In this document: positions 15,379-24,216 of the stretch, in pieces
Layout of the letters: every line of letters starts with the position of its first letter
How positions within the stretch are numbered: position 1 is the first letter of the stretch
Assembly: GCF_015710975.1 (NCBI RefSeq)
Contig: NZ_CP049783.1
Span: 3,639,501 to 3,703,500, forward strand
Length of the DNA: 64,000 bases
From: Paenibacillus polymyxa
Lineage (GTDB): Bacteria > Bacillota > Bacilli > Paenibacillales > Paenibacillaceae
Direction: 5' to 3'
Notes under the pieces: model-generated
The model's input: the letters and a program-made list of their open reading frames with translations, nothing else
Databases searched by the model: none
What the model was told of the DNA's origin: nothing
Translations under genes and position numbers: made by a program

Positions 15379-15398
15379 CGGAGTGTTAGGAGGTTTGC

Positions 15399-15839
15399 AT
15401 GAATTACGATGAAGTAGCGAATGAAGTATTCTTTGAAGATGGAAGTCTAAGGGACATTTATATATTGGATACAGACATCCAAATATGGGCTATAATTTTT
15501 GAGTATTTGGAAAGTAACGAAATTAATTATCGAGTGACTATAGATGGGCTAATTACAAGAATTAGGGATATTGCTGAATTGTTAAGAATTAAAAAAGAAG
15601 CAAGTATTGGGATAACTATTGAATATAGTGAAATTGATATTTGTGGGCATTTTTATGAAGGAAGCGTTATTGAATTTGATATTTCACCATTACAGATAGA
15701 CTCAGAGAAAAAAATAGATATACTCATGAACTTCCTAAAAAGCCTAAGTCGAAAACTAAACAAAACGATAATTATTACCCCAGAGATGACTATGGAAGAG
15801 GTGCTAGTTCGAGTAGAGCCTAAAGGGAAATTGAATTAA
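15399..15839 (+). CDS. Hypothetical protein
   Basis: A 146-residue acidic soluble protein of alternating strands and helices. The central ISPLQIDSEKKIDILMNFLK suggests a compact alpha/beta fold. I do not recognise a family. TTAGGAGG lies seven bases before the ATG. A shortened, decayed site follows directly after the stop. Confidence 0.55.
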   Translation: MNYDEVANEVFFEDGSLRDIYILDTDIQIWAIIFEYLESNEINYRVTIDGLITRIRDIAELLRIKKEASIGITIEYSEIDICGHFYEGSVIEFDISPLQIDSEKKIDILMNFLKSLSRKLNKTIIITPEMTMEEVLVRVEPKGKLN

Positions 15840-15840
15840 G

Positions 15841-15895
15841 TAATTCACACTGTGGTCGCTTTCGCTTCCTTGGCCACGAAACATTATCTGAAATA
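15841..15895 (+). repeat. Short decayed attC-like site
   Basis: AATTCACACTGTGG.. and ..GGCCACGAAACATTATCTGAAATAC keep the inner left arm and a right arm (ATTATCTGA, with the first G changed to A). The interior is cut to about 25 bases, so only one hairpin remains. Confidence 0.45.
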
Positions 15896-15926
15896 CAGCA
15901 AAAAACTTTATGGAGTGATGGATCTT

Positions 15927-16423
15927 ATGGATGTAAAAAAGCTAAGAGATTGGGTAGACAAACACAATATAAGAAGTCGGGCATTAGAGGTTTTTGGCTT
16001 AATTTAAATAACTATAGGCTCGAGGAGCCTGAGCAATTTGATGAGTTATTTTGGGATTATGATAAAGATTATTTAAAGATCTTAATAGAGGATGTTTCCT
16101 TACATATCAAGAGCTTGGAATATTTAGACCCAATTAATAGAGATCTTGAGTATGTTGAAGTGAAAATTAGAATCGAGTATCGAACAAATCATATAGGTTA
16201 TTACAGGCTGATCTTCAATCTAGATGGTACGGTAGAGGATGATTTTTTTATTTCTGAATGGACTGGATTGAGGTTATATCAGACAAGAGCCTTATTAGAG
16301 GATATTAAAGAAGAAATAGAAGCTGAAAGAATAAATGGAGAAATAACAGAAAAAGAGGCTATTAAGTTAAAGGAAATAATAGATGAGAAGAAGGACATGA
16401 TTAGAAAGGAATTTAGTCATTAG
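15927..16423 (+). pseudogene. Hypothetical acidic protein, probable frameshift
   Basis: An ATG at 15927 (GGAG upstream) reads MDVKKLRDWVDKHNIRSRA and then stops near 16006. The second frame carries the remaining 150 residues. They join at the run TTTTT (15991-15995) if one T is added. The whole would be about 166 residues, helical at both ends with a beta-rich middle, and of no recognised family. A later start at 15950 in the second frame gives an intact but N-terminally odd protein, so a short functional form cannot be excluded. Confidence 0.5.
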
Positions 16424-16471
16424 AGCAAGTTATGGGAGAAGCGACGTAATTAAATAACAAGGGGGATTTTT

Positions 16472-17353
16472 ATGTCTGAATACTACTGGGACAATAAAAT
16501 TGATTACCTAAGAAGTACCCGCTGGTTGTACTATAACGATGATTATTTGGAATTTCTTATACAAAAGGTGTGGAAGATAAATAAGCCTGTAGAGATCGTA
16601 GATTATGGATGCGGATTTGGATATTTGGGACTAAAGCTTCTTCCATTGCTACCAAATGGATCAACATATACTGGCATTGACAAAGGCATGGAATTAATAA
16701 AGCAAGCCAATGAAATATTTTCGAAACTCTCTTATAATGCTGAATTTATAGAGTGTGCTATTGAAAAAGTGGAATTAGAAAAGAAGTATGACATAGCAGT
16801 CAGTCATGCTTTTTTATTACATATGCCAAATCCAAAGAGTATTCTACAAAAGATGCTTGATTGTGTTCAGGATAATGGAATGGTTATCTGTTTTGAACCA
16901 CATTGGATTGGTAATATGGCGAATTATTATCTAGACGGAATTGAACAAAGCGATGTCATCCGGTTAGGGATTCTACAGGAGTTATATGAGAGAGATCATA
17001 AGCGTACGGCTAAGGACGGAAATATAGGCATCCAAATACCGATCATGCTAACCCAGCTAGGCTTAAGAAATGTAGGGTGTAGGGTTAGCGATAAGGTGAA
17101 CTTTCTTGATCAGAACATGGATACGGAAAGTAAAAACATGCTTTATAGTTCTTTGAAAGAAGAAGGCTTGGGACAAGAACCTAATGATATTTCAGAGGTA
17201 CTCAAAAATTTATTGGCCAGAGGATTAAACGAAATGGAAGCTCAAAAACAATATGAAGCAGAAGCAACTTTTTCTAAAGAGTTCAGTGATAAATCTTGGT
17301 TAGTATATGCACCTAATATGAAGATTTCTTTTGGGACAGTTATAGGAAATTAG
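16472..17353 (+). CDS. Class I SAM-dependent methyltransferase
   Basis: A 293-residue Rossmann-fold methyltransferase. Motif I VDYGCGFGYLG is at residues 42-53, the acidic motif II YTGIDKG near 70, and a motif IV-like FLLHMP near 115. A helical C-terminal extension of about 100 residues probably shapes the acceptor site. The acceptor is unknown. AAGGGGGA precedes the ATG. It has no clear recombination site on either side, which fits loss of sites in this part of the array. Confidence 0.85.
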   Translation: MSEYYWDNKIDYLRSTRWLYYNDDYLEFLIQKVWKINKPVEIVDYGCGFGYLGLKLLPLLPNGSTYTGIDKGMELIKQANEIFSKLSYNAEFIECAIEKVELEKKYDIAVSHAFLLHMPNPKSILQKMLDCVQDNGMVICFEPHWIGNMANYYLDGIEQSDVIRLGILQELYERDHKRTAKDGNIGIQIPIMLTQLGLRNVGCRVSDKVNFLDQNMDTESKNMLYSSLKEEGLGQEPNDISEVLKNLLARGLNEMEAQKQYEAEATFSKEFSDKSWLVYAPNMKISFGTVIGN

Positions 17354-17395
17354 TGCAAATCATTATAATACCAATACAATCAAAGGGGAAGCGCT

Positions 17396-17614
17396 ATGCA
17401 CTCTAAAGAGAATTCCACGTATAGCCTGGCTATAGAATGTAAAGACACTCAGTATTTATTTGAAAATACGGAGAATAAAGAGTTAAATGCAATTGCATTA
17501 CTTGAGAATGGATCATCCAATAGAGTTATTCAAAAAAGTAATTTTAAGTTTGTTGGTGAGATAGAAATAGATGCTGAAAGAAATAATCATTATAGAATTC
17601 ATAAAAATTTTTAG
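17396..17614 (+). CDS. Short protein resembling a GNAT C-terminus
   Basis: 72 residues. The last 45 (SSNRVIQKSNFKFVGEIE, then a short basic tail) look like motif B and the end of a GNAT acetyltransferase, where a conserved N-x2-S-x-R-V-x2-K-x-G-F pattern is usual. The acetyl-CoA loop is missing. It has its own AAAGGGG ribosome site and ATG, so it is either a remnant fused to a new start or an unrelated small protein. It ends exactly where the right half of an attC-like site begins. Confidence 0.4.
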   Translation: MHSKENSTYSLAIECKDTQYLFENTENKELNAIALLENGSSNRVIQKSNFKFVGEIEIDAERNNHYRIHKNF

Positions 17615-17658
17615 CAAACCCCACTTTTGGGGTTCATGAATACAAATACGTTATTCTA
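17615..17658 (+). repeat. attC-like site, right half only
   Basis: AACCCCACTTTTGGGGTTCA forms the usual right hairpin, then TGAATACAAATACGTTATTC. Nothing of the left half remains, and the stop codon of the preceding gene abuts it. The breakpoint lies at the base of the last hairpin. Confidence 0.7.
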
Positions 17659-17693
17659 ACTAACGCAAATCTGAAAAGAGGGGTGTGGAAACG

Positions 17694-18149
17694 ATGAATG
17701 AAAAGTCGCAGTTACTAGAGGAGTTCAAGGAATGGATATGTTTTGTTTCTGAGATTCGTGAAATGGATTGGCAAATAAAGATTGCCGAAGATAAATGGTC
17801 AGTTCACGATATCGTAAGTCATATACTGCTGTGGGATAAATACTTTTATGAAGCAGCCATACATCCGATATTAAACAATACGCCTTTGACATTAACACAT
17901 ATTGATTTTAATCAATTTAATCAGGATGCTGTTGAATATGGGAAAACAAAAACGAAGGAAGAATTAATTGAAATGACTATTCAGTACCGTAACATGATAT
18001 TGCAGAGTATAGAGAGTATGGAAGATGATAAGTTTACTAAAGAATATGTTGACGGGAAGTTTACTGTAATATCTTATTTAAGAGATTTTATCTGGCATGA
18101 TCAACATCATATAAAACAGATTGATGAGCTTAAAAGAAGAGCTATGTGA
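17694..18149 (+). CDS. DinB-family protein
   Basis: A 151-residue four-helix bundle of the DinB/YfiT superfamily, putative metal-dependent enzymes often using bacillithiol or similar thiols. WSVHDIVSHILLWDKY supplies the first metal histidine and WHDQHHIKQI the other two. The ATG at 17694 is taken with GAGGGG upstream; a GTG at 17685 is possible. It is distinct from the DinB pseudogene at 1884. Function beyond the fold is unknown. Confidence 0.8.
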   Translation: MNEKSQLLEEFKEWICFVSEIREMDWQIKIAEDKWSVHDIVSHILLWDKYFYEAAIHPILNNTPLTLTHIDFNQFNQDAVEYGKTKTKEELIEMTIQYRNMILQSIESMEDDKFTKEYVDGKFTVISYLRDFIWHDQHHIKQIDELKRRAM

Positions 18150-18170
18150 GTATATAGGCAGGTGAATAAT

Positions 18171-18793
18171 ATGAGAGATTATTGGAACAAAAGGTTTGCT
18201 GAAGAAGGAATGATTTGGGGTTGTGAACCAAGTCAAACTGTAACGCAAGCTATAGATTTGTTCAAAAAGAATAATGCACATCATATATTGGTTCCTGGTG
18301 CTGGATATGGGAGAAATACTAAGATGTTCTCTTCTTGTTTTCAGGTTGATGGAATTGAGATATCTAGTTCAGCTATAGATCTAGCAAAAGAATGGGATTT
18401 AAAAACGAATTTTATTCGAGAATCGGTGTTAGAGTTTCGTACAAGCAAAAGGTATGACGGCATATATTGTTATGATTTATTACATTTATTTTTGTTGGAA
18501 GACCGAAAAAACTGATACAGAATTGTGTGATGCATTTGAAGGGACAGGGAGTGATGTATTTTACGTGTTTTTCTGATCGCGATTTTAATAATGGCGTGGG
18601 TAGAAAAGTTGAGGAAGGAACATATGAATACAAGAAAGGGAAATATGCTCACTTCTTTACTGAAAAAAATTTAATTGAACATTTTAATGATTTGAATATA
18701 TTAGAAACTGGTTCCATAAAAGAATATCTGACACATGCAGAAAAACAACAAGAATATGAATTAAGATATATAATTGTTCAAAATATTGGATAG
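18171..18793 (+). pseudogene. SAM-dependent methyltransferase, frameshifted
   Basis: A TehB/thiopurine-like class I methyltransferase of about 207 residues in reconstruction. It opens with YWNKRFAEEGMIWG; motif I is LVPGAGYGRNT and an acidic VDGIEIS follows. The frame stops after ..LLEDRKN at a run of A (18505-18511). One more A would continue it as KLIQNCVMHL and through a normal C-terminus. It lies 21 bases after the DinB gene. It is either decayed or carries a homopolymer sequencing error. Confidence 0.75.
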
Positions 18794-18821
18794 CTATTTC
18801 GGGGAAGTAATTCAACAGACA

Positions 18822-18906
18822 CATCCTAACAATTAACTGCCGCAAGTGGTAGCCGGACTGTTAGTCCTTAAACGCTAGGACATCGTGCATACAGATCGTT
18901 ATATGT
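18822..18906 (+). repeat. Decayed attC-like site, last of the array
   Basis: ATCCTAAC (left arm) and GTGCATACAGATCGTTATATGT (right arm) remain with a diverged interior. The following 18907-19199 holds no credible gene; a 23-codon frame at 18932 lacks a ribosome site and is disregarded. Confidence 0.5.
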
Positions 18907-19199
18907 AATTGGAACCGAAGGGAATAAAAAAATGAGAATATCTATGTATAAACGTAATTTATTTATTGTTAGTTATATGTCAATTGGGTTATGTAATTTA
19001 TAGATGAGATGAGGTGAACATATAATAAATATAGCAATGTGACGGCTATTCTTCGATGGGCTGAATTCGTATAATAAAAATATACGTTTCGGCTTTGCCC
19101 TTGATATCGTGATTTCTTCTGTATTCGTATCGAAAATCGATTATCTGTAAATATTTATACATAAACATGATGAGCAAAAACAAATAAGGGGGAGCTAAC

Positions 19200-19799
19200 A
19201 TGACAAATAGAGAGGAAATGAATCCTAAGGTTGATGTGTATTTAGGAAAAGTGAACAAATGGAAGGCGGAAATGGAGAAGTTGAGAGCAATCATGCTTGA
19301 CTGCCAGCTAACTGAAGAACTGAAGTGGGGTAAACCTTGTTACATGTTTCAGAATAGTAACATAGCTATAATACAAGGCTTTAAAGAACACTGTGCGCTT
19401 ATGTTTTTCAAAGGTGCTTTGTTAAAAGACCCCAATGGTATTCTAATCAAACCTGGGGAGGATACGCAGGCGGGGCGCCAAATTCGGTTCACAAATATTG
19501 AAGAAATTGTTGAGATGGAAACCATCTTGAAAACCTATATTATTGAAGCCATTGAAGTGGAAAAAGCCGGTTTGAAAGTGGATTTTAAAAAGAATACAGA
19601 ACTTATTTTTCCTGAAGAATTTCAAGCTAAATTAGATGAAAATCCTGCTTTGAAAACTGCTTTTGCTGCATTGACGCCGGGACGACAAAGAGCATACATT
19701 ATGCATTTTGCTGCGCCCAAACAATCTAAAACTCGGGAATCGAGGATTGAAAAATGTATGCAGGACATTCTCGCTGGAAAGGGATTAAATGATCGATAA
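19200..19799 (+). CDS. DUF1801/YdeI family protein
   Basis: 199 residues. An N-terminal DUF1801 domain has the ELKWGKPCYMF motif (near residue 40) and continues to about 120. A C-terminal YdeI/OmdA-type helical tail follows, ending PGRQRAYIMHFAAPKQSKTR. Family members are cytoplasmic, and some have been linked to bacteriocin or peptide protection, without a known reaction. AAGGGGGAG precedes the ATG. It may be the last cargo gene or the first resident gene right of the array. Confidence 0.8.
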   Translation: MTNREEMNPKVDVYLGKVNKWKAEMEKLRAIMLDCQLTEELKWGKPCYMFQNSNIAIIQGFKEHCALMFFKGALLKDPNGILIKPGEDTQAGRQIRFTNIEEIVEMETILKTYIIEAIEVEKAGLKVDFKKNTELIFPEEFQAKLDENPALKTAFAALTPGRQRAYIMHFAAPKQSKTRESRIEKCMQDILAGKGLNDR

Positions 19800-19835
19800 A
19801 TTCGATGAGAAATTAAATTGAAGGGAGATATTCAT

Positions 19836-20840
19836 TTGGATATTTTTCCGTTGGAGATATCTGTACTATCTGCCGATGCACTTCGTGAGTACATTTCAAG
19901 GGAATATTTTTCTTATGGCTTACTTAAATGCCGGTTATTTTATAGAGGCATACATGACATATATAGAGTTAATGCAGACGAAAAAGAGTATTTCTTTAAG
20001 GTATACCGTCAAGGGATCAGAAGCATGGAAGAAATACAAGCAGAGGTAGATTTGCTCAATCACCTAAGATCATCAGACATTAAAATCACTACACCAGTTA
20101 CAAGACATGATGGAAAATTTATTTCACAGTTCAACACTGCAAATGGGATAAGGTATGGAGTGCTATATACGTCTGTTGGAAAACATGAGTTTAATCAAAT
20201 TGAGGAAACGGCTGAATTAAATGAGAGATTAGGTAGTTATATCGCTACAATTCATAATGCTTGGGACAAATGTGAGCTTGGAAAAAAACGATGGAATCTA
20301 GATGCTGCCTCATTTATAGATAATTCTATGGATGCTATCAGACAGTTCTCAACCATTCATGATTTTGACCTGCATTTTTTAGAGGAAGTTGCAAAGAATG
20401 TGAGCGATAAACTAGAGTGTTTAACTGTTGAAAGACCGCAATATGGTATATGTCACGGCGACATATATAGTGGGAATATCCGAGTTGACGCTAACAGCAA
20501 TCCTATCCTTTTTGATTTTGATTTCTGTGGAAATGGATGGAGAGCATATGACATATCTATGTATGCTTTCCCATTTGGCATGGGATGTGACGAAACGAAA
20601 TTAAAAAAGAGAGAAGAACGAAAATATCAATTCTTAAATGGATATAACAAGGTTAGAGCTATGAGCCAAAGTGAAGTAGATTCTATTGCCCTCTTTATTC
20701 CCTTCAGAAGAATTTTTAATATTGGCACTCTATACATTTCTTATCTTCCAAATACTTGGGGAGACTCTGCTGTCATCAGAAATGTAGATGAAGATATTAA
20801 ACTGCTTCAAAAGTGGTTGGAATTAAACCCTATATTTTAA
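19836..20840 (+). CDS. Phosphotransferase (APH/SrkA-like kinase)
   Basis: An ATP-dependent small-molecule or protein kinase of the APH superfamily, 334 residues. The fold markers are intact: FFKVYR with the ATP lysine, CHGDIYSGN (catalytic loop, H-x-D-x4-N) near residue 215, and FDFDFCG for metal binding near 235. The substrate could be an aminoglycoside, homoserine or another alcohol. The overall pattern is nearer homoserine-kinase-like SrkA proteins than resistance enzymes. The TTG at 19836 follows AAGGGAG by eight bases. In contrast to the relative at 11371, this copy is intact. Confidence 0.8.
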   Translation: MDIFPLEISVLSADALREYISREYFSYGLLKCRLFYRGIHDIYRVNADEKEYFFKVYRQGIRSMEEIQAEVDLLNHLRSSDIKITTPVTRHDGKFISQFNTANGIRYGVLYTSVGKHEFNQIEETAELNERLGSYIATIHNAWDKCELGKKRWNLDAASFIDNSMDAIRQFSTIHDFDLHFLEEVAKNVSDKLECLTVERPQYGICHGDIYSGNIRVDANSNPILFDFDFCGNGWRAYDISMYAFPFGMGCDETKLKKREERKYQFLNGYNKVRAMSQSEVDSIALFIPFRRIFNIGTLYISYLPNTWGDSAVIRNVDEDIKLLQKWLELNPIF

Positions 20841-20906
20841 TTAGTATGAAAAGCTAATGATAACTATATTCCGAAATCAACCTAGAGATCCTTTACATAA
20901 ATAAAG

Positions 20907-20970
20907 CAAACCCACTGCCATGAGTCTAACCGCTTAAGGCAGTGGGTTTGTCTTTAAAACCTTTATATCC
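20907..20970. terminator. Bidirectional terminator
   Basis: A perfect 13-bp stem, CAAACCCACTGCC with its complement at 20958-20970. It lies between the converging phosphotransferase and sulfurtransferase genes, with T-rich flanks on both strands. Confidence 0.8.
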
Positions 20971-20982
20971 GTTAAAAACGGA

Positions 20983-21846
20983 TTATTCCTCCCCGGTCGC
21001 CACCGGATTTTCCTCATAGCTGATCCAATCGCTCCAGCTTCCTGGATAGAGTCTCACATTACTAAATCCTGCCTCATTCAAGGCCAGAACATTCGGGCAG
21101 GCGGATACGCCTGATCCGCAATATACGATGATCTCAGCGTCCTGATCAAGATCAGAGAAATGCTGTTTCAACTGCTCTGCATTTTTAAATGCACCCTTTT
21201 CGTCCAAGACCTCTTTCCAGAAGAAATTCACTGCACCGGGGATATGCCCCGCTGCTTGATCTATAGGCTCTTCCAGTCCCAGGTAGCGTGGCCGCTCTCT
21301 GGAGTCGATCAATATAGGTGAAAACCCGATATAGGAGCCAACAGGAACAGAAGCTTCGGATATACGTTGTACTTCTTTCATACTTGTGAGCATTTGTGGC
21401 TGAATATTTGCCACAAAGGTCGAGGGAATGCGAATCGGCTGGTCTGCCGTAACGGGGAATTTTGCTTCCTTCCAAGCGCTGTAGCTTTCTTCCAGCACGT
21501 ATACCTGCTCATGACCAAGGTAGCGCAGCAGCCACCAGAAGCGGGAGGCCATCATCCCCCCTTGGTCATCATAAGCGACGATGCGTGAACCTGCATTGAT
21601 CCCGGCACGGCTCAGACGTGCAGCAAGTGTATCTACATCAGGTAGTGGATGGCGACCACCATGCTCGCCTAGAGGAGCGGTAAGGTCTTCTTCCAAATCG
21701 AAGTGAATCGCCCCAGGAATGTGGTCTTCATTAAATTCGGTCCGTCCAGCCCCGGCTTGTCCGAGCACGGAACGGCAGTCGGCAATGATTATGTCGGGTT
21801 CATACAATCGGGCCAACAGCCAGCGCTTAGATACGATGGATTTCAT
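20983..21846 (-). CDS. Thiosulfate/3-mercaptopyruvate sulfurtransferase (tandem rhodanese)
   Basis: A 287-residue enzyme with two rhodanese domains. The N-terminal one is inactive; the C-terminal one carries the active loop YCGSGVSA, with the persulfide Cys near residue 244. It transfers sulfur from thiosulfate or 3-mercaptopyruvate to a thiophilic acceptor in the cytoplasm. The CGSGVSA loop type is commonly associated with mercaptopyruvate or thiosulfate use, but substrate choice is not settled by sequence. GGAAGGCGGAA is upstream of the ATG at 21846. It marks the start of ordinary core genes. Confidence 0.9.
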   Translation of the reverse strand: MKSIVSKRWLLARLYEPDIIIADCRSVLGQAGAGRTEFNEDHIPGAIHFDLEEDLTAPLGEHGGRHPLPDVDTLAARLSRAGINAGSRIVAYDDQGGMMASRFWWLLRYLGHEQVYVLEESYSAWKEAKFPVTADQPIRIPSTFVANIQPQMLTSMKEVQRISEASVPVGSYIGFSPILIDSRERPRYLGLEEPIDQAAGHIPGAVNFFWKEVLDEKGAFKNAEQLKQHFSDLDQDAEIIVYCGSGVSACPNVLALNEAGFSNVRLYPGSWSDWISYEENPVATGEE

Positions 21847-21921
21847 AGAGGATTCCGCCTTCCTTTTTTTTAACAGTAAATTTAATCCATTGAGTATGGT
21901 TTATGAAAATGGGGTAATAAG

Positions 21922-22866
21922 CTAAGAGCTAACCTTCAGGGGGGGCTCATTGTCAGGCATTTCACTTTGGTGGACAACTTGCTTTTTAAAATCCGTTCCG
22001 TATCGGATGAAAACCCATACTCCAAACAGAATGAAAAAGCCTGCACCAAACTGCAAGGCAGACAGCCTTTCCCCGAGCAGCACCCATGCCAGCAGGGAAG
22101 AAATAACAGGCTCACCGAGTACCGCCATCGACACCGCGGTGGCGTTTATGTATTTGAGAAGCCAGTTAAACAGGTAATGTCCGAACAGCGTAGGCACTAT
22201 GGCAAGCAGCAGGAACAGCCCCCATTCCCGTGGCGCATATCCAGTAAAAGGTATAGCATTGACCACATTATACAGCGCAAGCGATGTGGCTGCGATGATA
22301 AAAACCCAAAAGTTATAGACAAAAGCGCTCAAATGCTCGCGTAGATGCTTGCCCATTAGCATGTGGATGGACACGGCGATCATGCCCAAGAAGGACAGTG
22401 CATCTCCGAGCAGAGCTTGTCCTGAGACATGAAAATCCCCTGCGCCGATGGCCAGTGAGCCGACAAAGGCCATACCCATTCCGAAGAGCATAGCGCGATT
22501 CGTGCCTGTCCGGAAAAACAAAAAAGAACCGAGCATGACAAGGATCGGTTCCAATGTCATAATAACGGTAGAGCTTGCAACGGTGGTCAGTCGCAGCGAG
22601 CCCATCCACAGCAAGAAATGCAGCCCTAGCGCGATTCCGGACCAGAGGATCAGCATCCACTGCTTGCGAGTGAGGCTGAATAGCTCGGTGCGGTATTTCC
22701 AGACCAATGGCAGCATCAGAAGATTGGTCAGGTACAGACGGTACATAGCGATGACGGACACCTCGGCTTCAGACCATCTGACGAATATCGAGGAGAACGA
22801 AATAGCGATAATACCTATGATGTACAATAATTCAAAGGAAAACGACGGTTTGTGTGCTTGATTCAT
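21922..22866 (-). CDS. EamA/DMT family permease
   Basis: A 314-residue inner-membrane protein with ten predicted helices in two EamA repeats (about 15-140 and 160-290). The second repeat ends with the GEPVISSLLAWVLLGERL motif typical of drug/metabolite transporters. It probably exports an amino acid or related metabolite, or acts as an exporter of unknown substrate. It lies 75 bases beyond the start of the sulfurtransferase gene on the same strand and may be in one operon with it. Confidence 0.9.
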   Translation of the reverse strand: MNQAHKPSFSFELLYIIGIIAISFSSIFVRWSEAEVSVIAMYRLYLTNLLMLPLVWKYRTELFSLTRKQWMLILWSGIALGLHFLLWMGSLRLTTVASSTVIMTLEPILVMLGSFLFFRTGTNRAMLFGMGMAFVGSLAIGAGDFHVSGQALLGDALSFLGMIAVSIHMLMGKHLREHLSAFVYNFWVFIIAATSLALYNVVNAIPFTGYAPREWGLFLLLAIVPTLFGHYLFNWLLKYINATAVSMAVLGEPVISSLLAWVLLGERLSALQFGAGFFILFGVWVFIRYGTDFKKQVVHQSEMPDNEPPLKVSS

Positions 22867-23098
22867 GTGGCAGCTCCATCCGTATGAAAGAAAATAAATA
22901 CGTTAAAATTCTTTCTAACGGTATCTCGAAAATGAGGTTTAATATAGCTCATTATACCGTACCTGGCATTCCCATGGTATTAGGATTTTGCAAAATACTG
23001 AGAATATAATCAACGGGAGCGAGAGGGAGGATTTTAAGTGAGATGCTGCATAGAACTTTTGCTGCACAAGCTCGTCTAACATAGTGGAGGTGGATTTT

Positions 23099-24004
23099 AT
23101 GAAGAAACATAACACATTTTCAATCATACTACTGACTGTCGTGGCAGTGCTGGCTCTATCAGCCTGTGGTACGAAAACGCAAACCAATAACAATGCACCT
23201 TCAGGGGCAGACCAACCGCAAACGCAACAGCCGCAAGTCGCACCAGAGCCGGTTGCTGAACCGCAGGTTAAAAAAGGCACAGGCGTATACAACGGAGCTG
23301 CTGACCCACATACGGTAGAGATTGAAACCAACGGCGAAGCCCAATCCTTCCAATTAGGGGAGGGGATGGATACGGTAATAGCTGGACTTAAAGAAGGTGA
23401 TCCAGTAGCGTTTGAATATAACGAAAAAACAGTAGAGGGCGACGCGACAGCGAAGCAACTGACTTTAACGAAAATACAAAAGACAGAGGCTGCAACAGAT
23501 GGTAATCAAAACGGAAGTTCTGGTCAGCAAGTAGGCGGGGAACGCGCGAAAACTCAAACTTTTGAGCTTACTCTTGAAGGGAAAAAGGAAAAGCAGACAG
23601 CAACCTTGGCAAAGGGAGAGGGATATTCGCTGTATGTGTTTGATCCGATGTCCCTGTTCCCAGATCAAAACCGTGTCGCCTTAGCGGTGGATGATAACTA
23701 CTATGCCGAAATTACGAAGTTGCCCTCCAACTTTAATTTAGATGAGCTTCAAAAAGAAGGCGAGAAGGACTTGACTTCCATTGGCAAGGTGCAAAAGCTG
23801 GACAAAGCAGACGTGCCTAAAGCGCTGACCAGCAGCCGTCTGTTCTTGCAAGCGAACGATTCGAAGATTACACGACAATATATTGTTGTAGAAAATACTA
23901 CGGGCGCTTTCAGCGTCAAAGTGAACATTCCACAAGGGGAGCCTGCTGAAGGATTCGAATCCTTCATATATACATCGCTGGAGAGCCTGCAAGCTAATAA
24001 ATAA
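23099..24004 (+). CDS. Lipoprotein of unknown function
   Basis: 301 residues. A signal peptide with lipobox L-S-A-C (Cys23) comes first, then a Gln/Pro-rich linker and two beta-rich segments (about 60-135 and 155-300) separated by a Gly/Ser-rich linker. The first segment resembles a small barrel of the type seen in cell-envelope lipoproteins. The second has a conserved-looking YSLYVFDPMSLF. No enzyme motif is seen. The ATG at 23099 follows GGAGGTGG. It is monocistronic, divergent from the EamA gene. Confidence 0.75.
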   Translation: MKKHNTFSIILLTVVAVLALSACGTKTQTNNNAPSGADQPQTQQPQVAPEPVAEPQVKKGTGVYNGAADPHTVEIETNGEAQSFQLGEGMDTVIAGLKEGDPVAFEYNEKTVEGDATAKQLTLTKIQKTEAATDGNQNGSSGQQVGGERAKTQTFELTLEGKKEKQTATLAKGEGYSLYVFDPMSLFPDQNRVALAVDDNYYAEITKLPSNFNLDELQKEGEKDLTSIGKVQKLDKADVPKALTSSRLFLQANDSKITRQYIVVENTTGAFSVKVNIPQGEPAEGFESFIYTSLESLQANK

Positions 24005-24216
24005 TCCTGATGTAAAGTCAGATGGATGCTGGCTTATAATTATGAATTTAAGGCAGTTAAACTGCTGAAATTTGTTGTTTCAGGTACTAGGTTAGCGCTT
24101 CGAGGGTCTAATCTGTAATTGCGAGACCTGCACTTTTGTGCTATAAAGGATGAGAGAATAAGATCATTCCGGCTTGCGAAGTCGTATGAAGCGATGAAGG
24201 AGTTGTTAGATTTAAT

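Larger units (their letters stand above)
1..18906 (+). mobile_element. Integron-like gene cassette array without visible integrase
   Basis: Genes alternate with imperfect palindromes of one family. About six are near complete (905-986, 1731-1850, 2458-2577, 12690-12803, 13225-13387, 13962-14064). The site at 10048 lacks five bases of its left arm, and about eight more are halved or decayed. Each full site reads AAC at its left end and GTTA at its right end in the direction of the genes, as attC sites do. Consecutive sites show complementarity between the two ends of one cassette (978 with 1739, 1842 with 2466, 12795 with 13233, 13379 with 13970). The polarity places any attI and integrase to the left of position 1. 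The array is broken by a siderophore block at about 2.94-6.80 kb and by an SDR/TetR pair at 7.04-8.70 kb. Calling it an integron cassette cluster is inference; a different palindrome-recognising mobile element is the alternative. Confidence 0.6.

Noticed and set aside
905..18906. CRISPR array
   Set aside because: Repeats are long, divergent palindromes separated by whole genes, with no short regular spacers and no cas genes.
18916..19199. Short frames between the last repeat and the DUF1801 gene
   Set aside because: The longest useful frame has 23 codons, no ribosome site and no recognisable content.
24005..24216. Possible lysine riboswitch in the dapH leader
   Set aside because: No conserved L-box motifs or terminator/antiterminator pair can be seen, only a short GCAC/GTGC hairpin.
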